The notes beneath the pieces were generated by a model. The model worked only from the letters and a program-made list of their open reading frames with translations, had not been told where the DNA came from and did not search any database. A program made the translations under genes and the position numbers. Shown piece by piece: positions 8,499-15,939 of a DNA stretch of 33,265 bases (position 1 is its first letter; the number at the start of each line of letters is the position of its first letter). Origin of the DNA: Clostridia bacterium (GTDB lineage: Bacteria > Bacillota > Clostridia > Oscillospirales > Acutalibacteraceae); the NCBI GenBank assembly GCA_017513525.1, contig JAFXFC010000007.1:1-33265 (forward strand). The letters are read 5' to 3'.

Positions 8499-9377
8499 TC
8501 ATTTCCCTAACATATCACAGAGATTACTCTGTATTTTTTCAGCAACATCAGGCTTATTCATCGAATACACATGAACATCCGTAATGCCGTTTGCATAAAG
8601 GTCAATTATCTGGTCTGTAGCATAGGCAATGCCTGCCTGCTTCATCGCCAACGGATCTGAACCGAATTTATCCACAAGGCTCTTGAAACGCTGCGGCATA
8701 AAAGAACCTGAAAGCTTAATTGCCCTTGCCACCTGATTTGCATTGGTAATAGGCATAATACCGGGAATAACAGGAACTGTAATTCCTGCTTCACGGATCT
8801 TATAAAGAAAATTATAAAGCAGATTGTTATCAAAAAACATCTGAGTTGTCAGAAAGTCACAGCCTGCATCTACCTTTTCTTTGAGATATTTTATATCTTC
8901 TTTCTGATTTGCGCTTTCGGGATGTATTTCGGGATAACACGCACCGCCGATGCAAAAATCGGGATTAGCGGCTTTCAGTTCCAGAACGAGGTCTATAGCG
9001 TGTCTGTAATCCCACTTGCTGCGGTCGGCACCTTCAAGCTCACCCGGGATATCACCTCTGAGCGCCATAACATTTTCTATTCCCGAAGCCTTAATCTCTT
9101 CAATTTTCTGTCTTACCGTTTCCTTGTCAGAAGAAACACAGGTAAGATGCCCTAAAGTCGGTACCCCGTAAAGCTCTTTTATGTTTTTTGCAATGTCAAG
9201 AGTATATTTGCTTGTTCCGCCGCCGGCTCCGTATGTAACACTCATAAATGCAGGGCGGAGCTTTGCTATTTCTTCAGTTGCCGCCTTTACACTTTCAAAG
9301 CTCGTTTCGGTTTTCGGCGGAAAAACCTCAAAAGAAAGAGAAAGTGTGCTTTTTGTAATTAAATCAATAATTTTCAT
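8499..9377 (-). CDS. metF: Methylenetetrahydrofolate reductase
   Basis: A 292-residue flavoprotein that reduces 5,10-methylene-THF to 5-methyl-THF, the methyl donor for the adjacent MetH. The sequence begins MKIIDLITKSTLSLSFEVFPPK, with the family's SFEvFPPKt motif. It then shows SVTYGAGG, HLTCV and the FLTTQMFFD segment typical of MetF. ATG 9377 is chosen because AAGGA lies about 9 bases upstream. A longer frame back to 9434 would put its start inside the promoter -35. The stop overlaps the region of the metH start, so the pair is translationally close. No SAM or cobalamin riboswitch is visible in the short leader. Confidence 0.95.
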   Translation of the reverse strand: MKIIDLITKSTLSLSFEVFPPKTETSFESVKAATEEIAKLRPAFMSVTYGAGGGTSKYTLDIAKNIKELYGVPTLGHLTCVSSDKETVRQKIEEIKASGIENVMALRGDIPGELEGADRSKWDYRHAIDLVLELKAANPDFCIGGACYPEIHPESANQKEDIKYLKEKVDAGCDFLTTQMFFDNNLLYNFLYKIREAGITVPVIPGIMPITNANQVARAIKLSGSFMPQRFKSLVDKFGSDPLAMKQAGIAYATDQIIDLYANGITDVHVYSMNKPDVAEKIQSNLCDMLGK

Positions 9378-9410
9378 AAGCGTTTTCCTTCTTGCAAAAT
9401 CTTTGAATGT

Positions 9411-9439
9411 ATTATAAACCAAATAAGTAGGCATATCAA
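9411..9439 (-). promoter_or_regulatory. metF: metF-metH promoter
   Basis: On the minus strand TTGATA (9439-9434) and TATAAT (9416-9411) are separated by 17 bases. The leader to the metF ATG would be only about 25-30 nt. Confidence 0.8.
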
Positions 9440-9467
9440 GTTGTTTTACGCTTAATCAATTCTCTAC

Positions 9468-9496
9468 TTGACTTTTTTCTTTAATCATACTAATAT
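9468..9496 (+). promoter_or_regulatory. Promoter of the sugar O-acetyltransferase gene
   Basis: TTGACT (9468-9473) and TAATAT (9491-9496) are separated by 17 bases. It diverges from the metF promoter, with about 28 bases between the two -35 boxes. Confidence 0.65.
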
Positions 9497-9524
9497 CAAA
9501 AAAACAAACTTTAAGGTGATACTT

Positions 9525-10136
9525 ATGACAGAAAAGGAAAAGATGACTTCGGGAGTTATTTATCAGCCCGGAGATGAAGACATTATGGCAGAACAGCTTG
9601 TTTGTCTTGACAAACAATATGATTATAATATGACAAGACCCTCAGAGCAGCAAAAAAGAGAAGAAATGCTTAAAGGGATGTTCGCTGAAATCGGCGAAAA
9701 CTGTTATATTGAACCGCCTCTTCATGCAAATTGGGGCGGAAAGCACTGTCATTTCGGGAATAACGTTTATGCTAATTTTAATCTTACTTTAGTGGATGAC
9801 AGCCATATTTATGTAGGTGACTTCACTATGATAGGACCAAATGTCACAATAGCTACGGCAGGGCATCCCATTCTCCCTTCTCTTCGTGAAAAGGCATATC
9901 AGTTTAATATTCCCGTTCATATCGGAAGAAACTGCTGGATAGGTGCAGGCGCTGTCATTTTACCCGGTGTTACAATAGGTGACAATACCGTTATCGGGGC
10001 GGGAAGTATTGTAACAAAGGATATCCCCCCGAATGTTGTGGCAGTGGGCAATCCCTGTAAGGTGCTGCGTAGCATAAATGAGCATGACAAAGAATATTAT
10101 TTCAAGGACAGAAAAATAGATTATTCATCCTTATAA
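9525..10136 (+). CDS. Maltose/galactoside O-acetyltransferase-like hexapeptide enzyme
   Basis: A 203-residue acetyl-CoA-dependent sugar O-acetyltransferase of the Maa/LacA family. It has a left-handed beta-helix of hexapeptide repeats, visible at about residues 75-185 (IGPNVTIATAGHP, IGRNCWIGAGAVILPGVTIGDNTVIGAGSIV). The GHP histidine is the family's catalytic His. The N-terminal Maa cap is present, with MLKGMFAEIG. The start is ATG 9525 after AAGGTGA at 9513. A longer frame to 9468 has no ribosome binding site and overlaps the promoter. It is monocistronic with its own promoter and terminator. The physiological acceptor is unknown. These enzymes often acetylate non-metabolised sugars. Confidence 0.9.
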   Translation: MTEKEKMTSGVIYQPGDEDIMAEQLVCLDKQYDYNMTRPSEQQKREEMLKGMFAEIGENCYIEPPLHANWGGKHCHFGNNVYANFNLTLVDDSHIYVGDFTMIGPNVTIATAGHPILPSLREKAYQFNIPVHIGRNCWIGAGAVILPGVTIGDNTVIGAGSIVTKDIPPNVVAVGNPCKVLRSINEHDKEYYFKDRKIDYSSL

Positions 10137-10143
10137 AAATTAG

Positions 10144-10180
10144 CTCTCCGAAAATAAATTCGGAGAGATGTTGATTTTTT
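10144..10180 (+). terminator. Terminator of the acetyltransferase gene
   Basis: A perfect 9-bp stem (10144-10152 with 10159-10167) is followed by a T-rich tract ending in TTTTTT (10175-10180). It lies in the gap between convergent genes. Confidence 0.8.
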
Positions 10181-11484
10181 CAAGGGTGCCGTCTTAAATC
10201 ATCGGTTGATGGATTTTCTATAAGCTGTCCGCTTTCAGTAAAACGCGAGCCGTGGCAGGGACAATCCCATGAATGCTCTTCTTTATTATATTTCAGTGCA
10301 CAGCCAAGGTGAGGGCAACGGGGAACAGTTGGTGTTATAAGCCCCATAACAGATTCAAAGCCGTTAATAAAAAGCTGCGTATGAAGAACTGAACGAGTAG
10401 GTGAAAAGAGATCGGAATACATATTTTCTTTTCCCTGCACTAAATCGGAAAGTATCATGGCAGAAACCATTGATGAAGTCATTCCCCATTTATTGAAGCC
10501 TGTAGCCACATATAAGTCTGTAGAACATTTGGAATATCGTCCTATATAGGGAATAGAGTCCAGACTCATACAATCCTGAGTTGCAAAGCGGACAACTTCT
10601 TCTGAGTCGGGATAATAAAGGCGTGCAAAATCGGAAAGCTCTTTCCAGTTGCCGCCTTTTTTTCCTGTGCGGTGACTGCCTCCGCCGAGAAGCAGTAAAT
10701 TCCCGTAATTGCGAAAAGACAGTCCTTTATCTGCTTCGTCTACATACATCCCTTTTAAGTCAGGTGCATTTTTTAATGCAATAACATAAGAGCGGTTCTG
10801 ATAGAGCTTAATAAAATAACCGCCGTGCTTATTGATAATGGGAAAATGAGTTGCAATAATTATCTTTTCAGCTTTAATAGTACCGTTATTGCAAACTGCA
10901 GTGCCGGGTTTCAGCTCACGGACCTTCGTGTGTTCCATGATACGAAGGTTTTTTGCTATATTATACGCGAATTTCAGAGGATGAAATTGAGCTTGTCCGC
11001 TAACCTGTACGGCAGCTTTCACGGGAAAAGGTAACGGGAGCTCTGAAACTACCCGTGCCGGCACACCAAGCTTTTGATAAGCTTCGGCTTCCGCCTCAAT
11101 TTTTCCCCTATCACACAAGGAATACACAAAAGCATCCTTTTCTTCAAAATTACAGTCAATTCCTTCGCATAAATTGCGGTATTTTTCAAGTGCTTCAAGA
11201 TTTGCCGCAAGATAAATGCTCGCACCTTCCGTGCCGTATCGGCGGCTGAGCTTTTCATAAACCAGACCGTGCTGAATCGTAATTTTAGCTGTAGTATTCT
11301 GAGTAACACCACCGCAAATACTGTCTGCCTCTACCAGCAAATAATCTACCCCTGCATTTTCAAGCATATGTGCACACAATATCCCCGCAAGACCGCCTCC
11401 GATAATAAGAACATCTGTTTTTACATCGCCCTGCAAAGTTTCAAATGACGGTTTTTTTACACTTTCAGTCCAAATTGAATTCAT
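10180..11484 (-). CDS. FAD-dependent oxidoreductase with C-terminal Rieske [2Fe-2S] domain
   Basis: A 434-residue DAO-type flavoprotein. The dinucleotide-binding motif IIGGGLAG lies at residues 27-34, followed by substrate-domain strands of the glycine-oxidase/amino-acid-dehydrogenase type. A Rieske domain occupies about 385-430. Cluster ligands are C390-x-H392 and C408-x-x-H411, with the accompanying C395 and C410 that commonly form a disulphide. Electrons would pass between FAD and the cluster, but the substrate is unknown. The related Bacillus YhfW-type proteins are longer (about 500 residues). The short tail after the second Cys/His pair is probably complete. AGAGGAG precedes ATG 11484. 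No partner gene is adjacent. Confidence 0.88.
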   Translation of the reverse strand: MNSIWTESVKKPSFETLQGDVKTDVLIIGGGLAGILCAHMLENAGVDYLLVEADSICGGVTQNTTAKITIQHGLVYEKLSRRYGTEGASIYLAANLEALEKYRNLCEGIDCNFEEKDAFVYSLCDRGKIEAEAEAYQKLGVPARVVSELPLPFPVKAAVQVSGQAQFHPLKFAYNIAKNLRIMEHTKVRELKPGTAVCNNGTIKAEKIIIATHFPIINKHGGYFIKLYQNRSYVIALKNAPDLKGMYVDEADKGLSFRNYGNLLLLGGGSHRTGKKGGNWKELSDFARLYYPDSEEVVRFATQDCMSLDSIPYIGRYSKCSTDLYVATGFNKWGMTSSMVSAMILSDLVQGKENMYSDLFSPTRSVLHTQLFINGFESVMGLITPTVPRCPHLGCALKYNKEEHSWDCPCHGSRFTESGQLIENPSTDDLRRHP

Positions 11485-11600
11485 TTACTCTCCTCTTGGT
11501 GCGAACTCTTCCTTCTATACACCGTTTTGTATATTTTCTCTTGGTTATTATGTGCAAAAAATATAAAAATAATCATTTATAAGAAACTCCCCCAATAAAG

Positions 11601-11645
11601 AACTCCTCATAAACGGCCAATTCGCCGCCTATGAGGAGTTTTTTT
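11601..11645. terminator. Hairpin with T run downstream of the HTH-desulfoferrodoxin gene
   Basis: An 11-bp outer stem (11601-11611 with 11630-11640) and an inner CGGC/GCCG stem. The long T run is on the plus strand. On the minus strand, where the neighbouring gene ends, only a weaker T tract follows. It may act in both directions. Confidence 0.55.
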
Positions 11646-11677
11646 GTATGGATGTTAGTACATTCTAAAAAGTCAAA

Positions 11678-12262
11678 TTATATTTTCATTTTCATCAGCC
11701 CGTGCTTATTACAGAAAATATATAAATTTCCGCTGCCCCGAAGCTGAAATCTTGTCTGGGCATTACCCTCAGGATACAACTTCACAAATTGAACTCTGTC
11801 CAAAGTAAGATAGGCAATAAATGAAATAAAATGAGTTTTGGTCATATCGTGCTTCACGGTAATAAAATGTTCATTCTCAACCTTTTCTATGGTGATTTCG
11901 TGTGCTTCGTCAATGTCTTCTGCATCAAGCGGAGGCAGTTTGATACCGCAACAACTGATAACAGTTTCCCCCATAGCACGGATCACATTACCGCACACAG
12001 GACAAACATAAAATTTTGACCGCAGAATATTGGCAGAAATATTTTTATTTATAACCGTTTCCCCCGACATAAGCTCCATAACCGAAACACCGATAGCAGT
12101 GCTCAAAGGCTCGATAAGCGTAATATCAGGAAACCCTTTTCCCGTCTCCCATTTTGAAACAGCCTTACTGCTGACACCTATTTTTTCTGCAAGTTCGCTT
12201 TGTGTCAACCCTTTTGTTTCACGCAAATTTTTAATCACTGAACCTGTAACATAAGTATTCAT
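11678..12262 (-). CDS. XRE-type HTH regulator fused to a complete desulfoferrodoxin
   Basis: A 194-residue, two-part protein. Residues about 8-62 form an HTH_3 domain (LRETKGLTQSELAEKIGVSS, KWETGKGFPD). Residues 83-194 look like desulfoferrodoxin. C87-x-x-C90 and C104-C105 match the desulforedoxin-type Fe(Cys)4 centre. H121, H138, H144, C184 and H187 match the superoxide reductase Fe(His)4Cys site, including the H-x5-H spacing and the CNKHG motif. The start is ATG 12262 after AAGGAG. An upstream in-frame start at 12301 lacks support. The inferred role is a DNA-binding sensor of superoxide, peroxide or iron, or a DNA-tethered reductase. Similar fusions may exist in other Clostridia. Targets are not evident. 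Confidence 0.88.
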   Translation of the reverse strand: MNTYVTGSVIKNLRETKGLTQSELAEKIGVSSKAVSKWETGKGFPDITLIEPLSTAIGVSVMELMSGETVINKNISANILRSKFYVCPVCGNVIRAMGETVISCCGIKLPPLDAEDIDEAHEITIEKVENEHFITVKHDMTKTHFISFIAYLTLDRVQFVKLYPEGNAQTRFQLRGSGNLYIFCNKHGLMKMKI

Positions 12263-12372
12263 ATCCACTCTCCTTTGTTTTAAGTATAGTGCATAAACCA
12301 TTAAATCTCAACCTACGCTGCGTTGAATTAAAAAGCAGTACAAATTCTGGACGGCATTAAACAAGGAAAAGA

Positions 12373-13011
12373 CTATTTGCAATAGCCGTTCTTTTGGCAC
12401 ATTTCGTTTATTGATTCGGCAAAAATAGAACGGGAATGCTTGTCGGGATTATCGTTTGTGTTTTTCTTGAAGAGGTAATAATCAAGCAGTTCGTCCCATA
12501 ACTTTTCTTTCTTCAGCCAGTCAATTTTCTTCTCTAAGCCAACAAATCCTTTGCCTTGGTATTCCCACGAATAATAATTGTCGTCTTTGTTGAACCGAAT
12601 GTACTGTTGCCTTCCGTCCTTACAATTATAAACTATTGCAAAATCGCAACTATGAATAATGCGACAGGTGAAAGTATTTACTTTCTTAATAGTAAGTACT
12701 CGAGTTGAATCCTCACAATGCTTGTATCCGTACCGAGGGGCAACACGGTCAATGGCATTTCGTATGATGGTTCGGATTTCCTTTGGCTCAAATTCCTCAT
12801 CGTCGTCATTTACTTCGATGTTGATATCGAAGTCAAAGCCGATATTTGATTTTACATCGTAAGTGATCATATTCCGACTGGAACTGCCAACCGTGGTGAA
12901 TTTGAAAGTAAACTGGTCTCTGACCAGATCTTGAACCTCATAAAGAATTTGATACAATTCTTCCTTTATGGGTTTTGCTTCGTTTTTTGTTACGTACCTG
13001 AAATCGTGCAT
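12373..13011 (-). CDS. Nucleotidyltransferase-fold protein of unknown function
   Basis: A 212-residue cytosolic protein. GSSSRN (residues 42-47), followed by the acidic pair D60-x-D62 in GFDFDINIEV, resembles the G-S and DxD signature of the polymerase-beta-type nucleotidyltransferase fold. The third carboxylate is not clear from sequence alone. It could be a CD-NTase-like, tRNA-modifying or toxin-type enzyme. No effector or antitoxin gene is adjacent, which argues against a standard CBASS arrangement. AGGAGA precedes ATG 13011. It has its own promoter and a palindromic operator-like site. Confidence 0.6.
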   Translation of the reverse strand: MHDFRYVTKNEAKPIKEELYQILYEVQDLVRDQFTFKFTTVGSSSRNMITYDVKSNIGFDFDINIEVNDDDEEFEPKEIRTIIRNAIDRVAPRYGYKHCEDSTRVLTIKKVNTFTCRIIHSCDFAIVYNCKDGRQQYIRFNKDDNYYSWEYQGKGFVGLEKKIDWLKKEKLWDELLDYYLFKKNTNDNPDKHSRSIFAESINEMCQKNGYCK

Positions 13012-13048
13012 TTTGTTTATCTCCTAAAAATGATCTCCCTAACCGACC

Positions 13049-13099
13049 ATTTAACATTGTTAAATCGTTACAGTATACTACGAAATTTTCATTTGTCAA
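13049..13099 (-). promoter_or_regulatory. Promoter and operator-like palindrome of the nucleotidyltransferase-fold gene
   Basis: On the minus strand TTGACA (13099-13094) and TATACT (13077-13072) have a 16-base spacer. Just downstream, a perfect 7-bp inverted repeat ATTTAAC-ATT-GTTAAAT (13049-13065) sits at about +1 to +20, a usual place for a repressor site. Confidence 0.6.
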
Positions 13100-13159
13100 G
13101 GCTTCTTTTTATAATTACATCAAAAAGCATTTCAATCTCAAGGTAAAACAAATTTTGCC

Positions 13160-13180
13160 CCGCAGTAGACAAAGAAAAAG
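13160..13180. repeat. Copy 1 of a dispersed short repeat
   Basis: These 21 bases match 21383-21403 at 20 positions. A looser match extends about 12 bases further left. Both copies lie upstream of genes in accessory regions. Confidence 0.5.
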
Positions 13181-13183
13181 GGA

Positions 13184-13212
13184 TTGAGAAAAGACGCGAA
13201 AAATGATATAAT
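13184..13212 (+). promoter_or_regulatory. Promoter of the VOC gene
   Basis: TTGAGA (13184-13189) and TATAAT (13207-13212) are separated by 17 bases, about 38 bases before ATG. Confidence 0.7.
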
Positions 13213-13250
13213 AATCTCACCGATAAATAAGAATTAAACGGAGAAATGAT

Positions 13251-13613
13251 ATGAAACTTAAGAACGTTCTGATCGTTGTTAAAGATATAGAGAAATCGAG
13301 AAAATTCTATCACGACTTGTTTGATATAGACTTGGTGCTTGACAACGACGGCAATATGATCTTAACGGAAGGTCTTGTCCTTCAGGACGAGAAAATATGG
13401 AAATCGTTTTTAGATAGAAATATTGTTCCCAAGAGCAACTCTTGCGAACTCTATTTTGAGGAGCAAGATATTGAATCCTTCGTCGAAAAATTAGAAAGGC
13501 TATATCCCGACGTCGAATACGTAAACCGCCTTATGACACACAGTTGGGGACAACGAGTGATCCGATTCTACGATTTGGACGGCAACCTGATCGAGGTAGG
13601 GACACCGATGTGA
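13251..13613 (+). CDS. VOC (glyoxalase/bleomycin-resistance fold) family protein
   Basis: A 120-residue single-domain protein. It has the paired beta-alpha-beta-beta-beta modules of the vicinal oxygen chelate fold: LIVVKDIEKSRKFYHDLFDIDL at the N-terminus and RFYDLDGNLIEVG at the C-terminus. The terminal Glu in LIEVG is a usual metal ligand. Substrates of these proteins range from methylglyoxal to antibiotics and cannot be told here. GGAG precedes ATG 13251. A small membrane protein gene follows 58 bases later and may be co-transcribed. Confidence 0.8.
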   Translation: MKLKNVLIVVKDIEKSRKFYHDLFDIDLVLDNDGNMILTEGLVLQDEKIWKSFLDRNIVPKSNSCELYFEEQDIESFVEKLERLYPDVEYVNRLMTHSWGQRVIRFYDLDGNLIEVGTPM

Positions 13614-13671
13614 TCAACATATTCCAATAAGTCAAACCGTTAGATAAATAAGAATTTAGAGGGGTGTTTAT

Positions 13672-13980
13672 TTGTTGTTATATTCTATTATTATGTTTCT
13701 GGTTGCAGTTCTGTTTGCAGTACTGGGTATTGCAATTTACAAGGGAAAAACGGATTTAATTCACGACTACCACCAAACAAAAGTCACAGATAAATCAGCC
13801 TACGGAAAAGCCTTTGGAAAGGCAATGCTTGTTATCGCAACTGTAATGCTACTTAGCGGCATTATAGGACTGTTTGAAAATTTGCTTATGCTTGCTGTTG
13901 CTATACTTATCATAGGTTTGGTGGTTGGCATAGGTTGCATTGTTGCAGTACAAAAAAAGTACAATAAGGGAGTATTCTAA
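13672..13980 (+). CDS. Small three-helix membrane protein (DUF3784-like)
   Basis: A 102-residue protein with hydrophobic segments at about residues 1-21, 49-68 and 70-93, and a polar loop containing YHQTKVTDKSAYGKAFGKAM. The overall pattern resembles DUF3784 membrane proteins of Firmicutes, which have no known function. The start is TTG at 13672, seven bases after AGAGGGG. No ATG lies in a better position. It is followed by a strong terminator. Confidence 0.65.
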   Translation: MLLYSIIMFLVAVLFAVLGIAIYKGKTDLIHDYHQTKVTDKSAYGKAFGKAMLVIATVMLLSGIIGLFENLLMLAVAILIIGLVVGIGCIVAVQKKYNKGVF

Positions 13981-14019
13981 ATTCCAATATATCGAACTGT
14001 TGTGATGTATAGGAAAAGA

Positions 14020-14063
14020 AAAAATTGCCGCTGAAGAATCAAACGATTCCTCAGCGGCTTTTT
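14020..14063. terminator. Bidirectional terminator between convergent genes
   Basis: A 14-bp stem with one mismatch (14027-14040 with 14045-14058) has T5 on the plus side and an A-rich flank that gives a U run on the minus side. It serves both the membrane protein and the manganese catalase genes. Confidence 0.85.
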
Positions 14064-14067
14064 GTTA

Positions 14068-14730
14068 TCACTCAAAAGAAACAGGTTTTGTATCACCCGT
14101 CGCAAATGCGTTGGGGCCGGGATCCGACATAGAGAAATACATTTTCGCGGCTTTGGTCGTGCCGAAATCACGGTTGGAACCGGAGTTCTGCACCTTGTTA
14201 AAGGCGTCACGGAACATCTGATTATGCGCTTCCTCGCGATTGAGAAGAAAATCAATGATCTCGCGCACCTTTTTATCTTCGATCTGGCGGTAAAGGTATT
14301 CATATACCACCTTCGCGCGCTGTTCGGATGCGATGTTGCTTAAGAGGTCGGCGCACAGATCACCCGTAACCGTAACGTAATCAGCAGTCCAGGAATAACC
14401 CGAAGCGTTGATAAGACCGGGATTTAAGCCCATGATCACATGGGATTGGATCTCGCCACAGGGCAACTTCTCGGCATCAACGTCATGCCCGTTCAAGAGG
14501 TTGATGGTCTGTGCCACCATTTCCATGTGCCCAAGCTCCTCCGCCGCAATGTCAAGGAACAGATCCTTGATCTCGGGGTCTTTGATTCGAAAGCTCTGGG
14601 ACATATACTGCATTGCCGCCTTCAGCTCGCCGTTACCGCCGCCGAGCTGTTCCTGCAAAAGCGCCGCGTACTGCGGATTGGGTCTCTCCACCTCCACGGG
14701 ATGAAAAAGCATCTTTTCGTGTTTGAACAT
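14068..14730 (-). CDS. Manganese catalase (CotJC-like)
   Basis: A 220-residue ferritin-like dimanganese catalase that splits hydrogen peroxide to water and oxygen. The metal ligands are visible: E35 (GELKAAMQY), E65 and H68 (EELGHME), E136 (IASEQRAK) and H169 (REEAHNQMF). The spacing is close to that of characterised enzymes. In spore formers such proteins are found in the coat as CotJC, but no cotJA or cotJB is present. The gene is clearly GC-richer than its neighbours, which suggests recent transfer. A GAAGG site precedes ATG. The adjacent regulators and redox genes suggest an oxidative-stress cluster, though this is inferred from proximity. Confidence 0.9.
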   Translation of the reverse strand: MFKHEKMLFHPVEVERPNPQYAALLQEQLGGGNGELKAAMQYMSQSFRIKDPEIKDLFLDIAAEELGHMEMVAQTINLLNGHDVDAEKLPCGEIQSHVIMGLNPGLINASGYSWTADYVTVTGDLCADLLSNIASEQRAKVVYEYLYRQIEDKKVREIIDFLLNREEAHNQMFRDAFNKVQNSGSNRDFGTTKAAKMYFSMSDPGPNAFATGDTKPVSFE

Positions 14731-14808
14731 TTCACTACCTTCGTTTGTTTACTATTAGATATTCTTGCCAATCCGGAGACGGATATTCAAACACACTGCA
14801 AATAAGGA

Positions 14809-14837
14809 TTGAGAAAATATGTTGAAAATGTTATACT
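14809..14837 (+). promoter_or_regulatory. Promoter of the rhodanese-TipAS pair
   Basis: TTGAGA (14809-14814) and TATACT (14832-14837) are separated by 17 bases. The GGATTGAGAAAA context also occurs in the VOC promoter at 13181. Confidence 0.7.
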
Positions 14838-14858
14838 AATTAAAGAGGTGTAAACACT

Positions 14859-15260
14859 ATGAAAAAACTGAGGGGACTTATTATAATGCTTTTAATATCA
14901 CTCTCATTATTTGGAATGACAGCTTGTGATGGCGAAAACGGAAAAACTTCGACTTACGAGCAGATTACCGCAAAAGAAGCCAAAGCAATTATGGATACCG
15001 ACCATGATTATATTATCATAGATGCCCGTACCGAAGAAGAATTTGCCGAGGGACATATTGAAAATGCAATCTTGATTCCCGACTATGAAATTAAAGATCG
15101 AGCCGAAAAAGAATTGCCCGACAAGGACGAGCTGATTCTTGTCTATTGCCGTAGCGGAAGACGAAGCAAAATCGCATCCGAAGAACTTATTAAACTCGGT
15201 TACACCAATGTAAAAGAATTCGGCGGTATTATCGACTGGCCGTATGAGATTGTGAAATAG
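14859..15260 (+). CDS. Rhodanese-domain lipoprotein
   Basis: A 133-residue exported lipoprotein. Residues 1-22 are a signal peptide with a lipobox ending GMTAC, and C23 would be lipidated. A single rhodanese domain spans about 33-132. IIDARTEEEFAEGHIENA is the CH2A-type motif, and the active-site loop is YCRSGRRS with catalytic C97. It would handle sulfane sulfur or act as a redox-sensitive thiol outside the membrane. AGAGGTG precedes ATG 14859. The stop lies 11 bases before the TipAS gene, so the two are likely co-transcribed. Confidence 0.9.
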   Translation: MKKLRGLIIMLLISLSLFGMTACDGENGKTSTYEQITAKEAKAIMDTDHDYIIIDARTEEEFAEGHIENAILIPDYEIKDRAEKELPDKDELILVYCRSGRRSKIASEELIKLGYTNVKEFGGIIDWPYEIVK

Positions 15261-15271
15261 GGAGAGATACG

Positions 15272-15640
15272 ATGAGTAATTACGATATAGAAGTAAAACA
15301 ACGCTGGGGCGAAACAGACGCTTACAAAGAACACGCAGAAAAGACTGCGGGCTACACCAAAGATAAATGGCAGCAGGTAAATGATGGTCTGAACGCAGTT
15401 CTTGCCAAATTTGCCAAATGTATGAATAACGGACACACCGCGGACTCGCCCGAGGCTCAGATACTTGTAAAAGAACTGCAAACCCATATCACCGAAAACT
15501 ACTACACCTGCACCAACGAAATCCTTGCAGGGCTCGGTCAAATGTATGTCTCCGATGAGCGCTTCAAAACCAACATCGATAAGCACGCCTCCGGCACCGC
15601 CGACTTCATATCACAGGCAATAAAAACATACTGCAACTAA
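15272..15640 (+). CDS. Stand-alone TipAS antibiotic-recognition domain protein
   Basis: A 122-residue, mostly helical protein resembling the C-terminal TipAS domain of MerR-family TipA regulators, which trap thiopeptides and other drugs. Visible family segments are VKQRWGETDAY near the N-terminus and MYVSDERFKTNIDKHASGTADF near the C-terminus. The MerR DNA-binding domain is absent, so this is a stand-alone form that could sequester a drug or act in trans. GGAGAG lies 8 bases before ATG. It is the second gene of the rhodanese transcript. Confidence 0.85.
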   Translation: MSNYDIEVKQRWGETDAYKEHAEKTAGYTKDKWQQVNDGLNAVLAKFAKCMNNGHTADSPEAQILVKELQTHITENYYTCTNEILAGLGQMYVSDERFKTNIDKHASGTADFISQAIKTYCN

Positions 15641-15648
15641 CTTAGAAT

Positions 15649-15677
15649 CCGATGAGTTTTGCTCATCGGGTTTAAAC
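15649..15677 (+). terminator. Terminator of the rhodanese-TipAS transcript
   Basis: A perfect 8-bp stem (15649-15656 with 15662-15669) with a short, interrupted T tract lies 9 bases after the TipAS stop codon. Between here and 15813 no gene is visible. Confidence 0.6.
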
Positions 15678-15813
15678 ATGTTTTTAACCTCCTTGTATTT
15701 TAGTAATGCGGCTGCCAAACCATTTCTATTATACATGGAGGTTAATCTTTTCTCTGCTGTTTTGTGGCTTGCCTTTGCTCGCCGCACTTTATTTTTACTA
15801 AAGCTTTTTTATT

Positions 15814-15836
15814 CCCCCGGTAGAACCGGGGGTTTT
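15814..15836 (+). terminator. GC-rich hairpin with T4
   Basis: CCCCCGG (15814-15820) pairs with CCGGGGG (15826-15832), followed by TTTT. It lies between the TipAS gene and the tRNA fragment, and no plus-strand gene precedes it closely. Confidence 0.5.
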
Positions 15837-15854
15837 GTCTTTGCTAAAGACCAA

Positions 15855-15889
15855 CAAAAAAAAGAAAGCCCGATTTTTATCAGACTTTC
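15855..15889 (-). terminator. Terminator of the interrupted tRNA-Pro gene
   Basis: GAAAG-type stem arms (15864-15870 with 15883-15889) on the minus strand are followed by a run of eight or more T. It lies directly 3' of the tRNA CCA end, where the original transcript would have ended. Confidence 0.6.
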
Positions 15890-15894
15890 TTTTA

Positions 15895-15939
15895 TGGTCG
15901 GAGTGAAGAGGCTCGAACTCCCGACCTCCTGCTCCCAAA
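15895..15939 (-). pseudogene. 3' half of an interrupted tRNA-Pro(UGG)
   Basis: Read on the minus strand: anticodon loop TTTGGGA (15939-15933), 3' anticodon strand GCAGG, variable loop AGGTC, T arm GGGAG-TTCGAGC-CTCTT, acceptor strand CACTCCG, discriminator A and encoded CCA (15897-15895). There is no 5' half beside it. The missing half lies at 25016-25055. Joined, the two give a full cloverleaf with perfect CCTGC/GCAGG anticodon pairing and seven acceptor pairs. Confidence 0.88.
15931..15939. repeat. Left 9-bp attachment repeat
   Basis: GCTCCCAAA, identical to 25016-25024. It is the part of the tRNA-Pro anticodon loop present on both sides of the insert, and the likely crossover core. Confidence 0.8.

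Noticed and set aside
9378..9410. SAM or cobalamin riboswitch ahead of metF-metH
   Set aside because: The promoter leaves a leader of about 30 nt, far too short for either riboswitch.
9378..9434. N-terminal extension of metF to 9434
   Set aside because: It would begin inside the -35 box of the metF promoter and lacks a ribosome binding site, whereas ATG 9377 has AAGGA at good spacing.
12373..13011. CBASS system based on the nucleotidyltransferase-fold protein
   Set aside because: No effector, Cap2 or Cap3-like gene is adjacent, and the motif match is not specific to CD-NTases.
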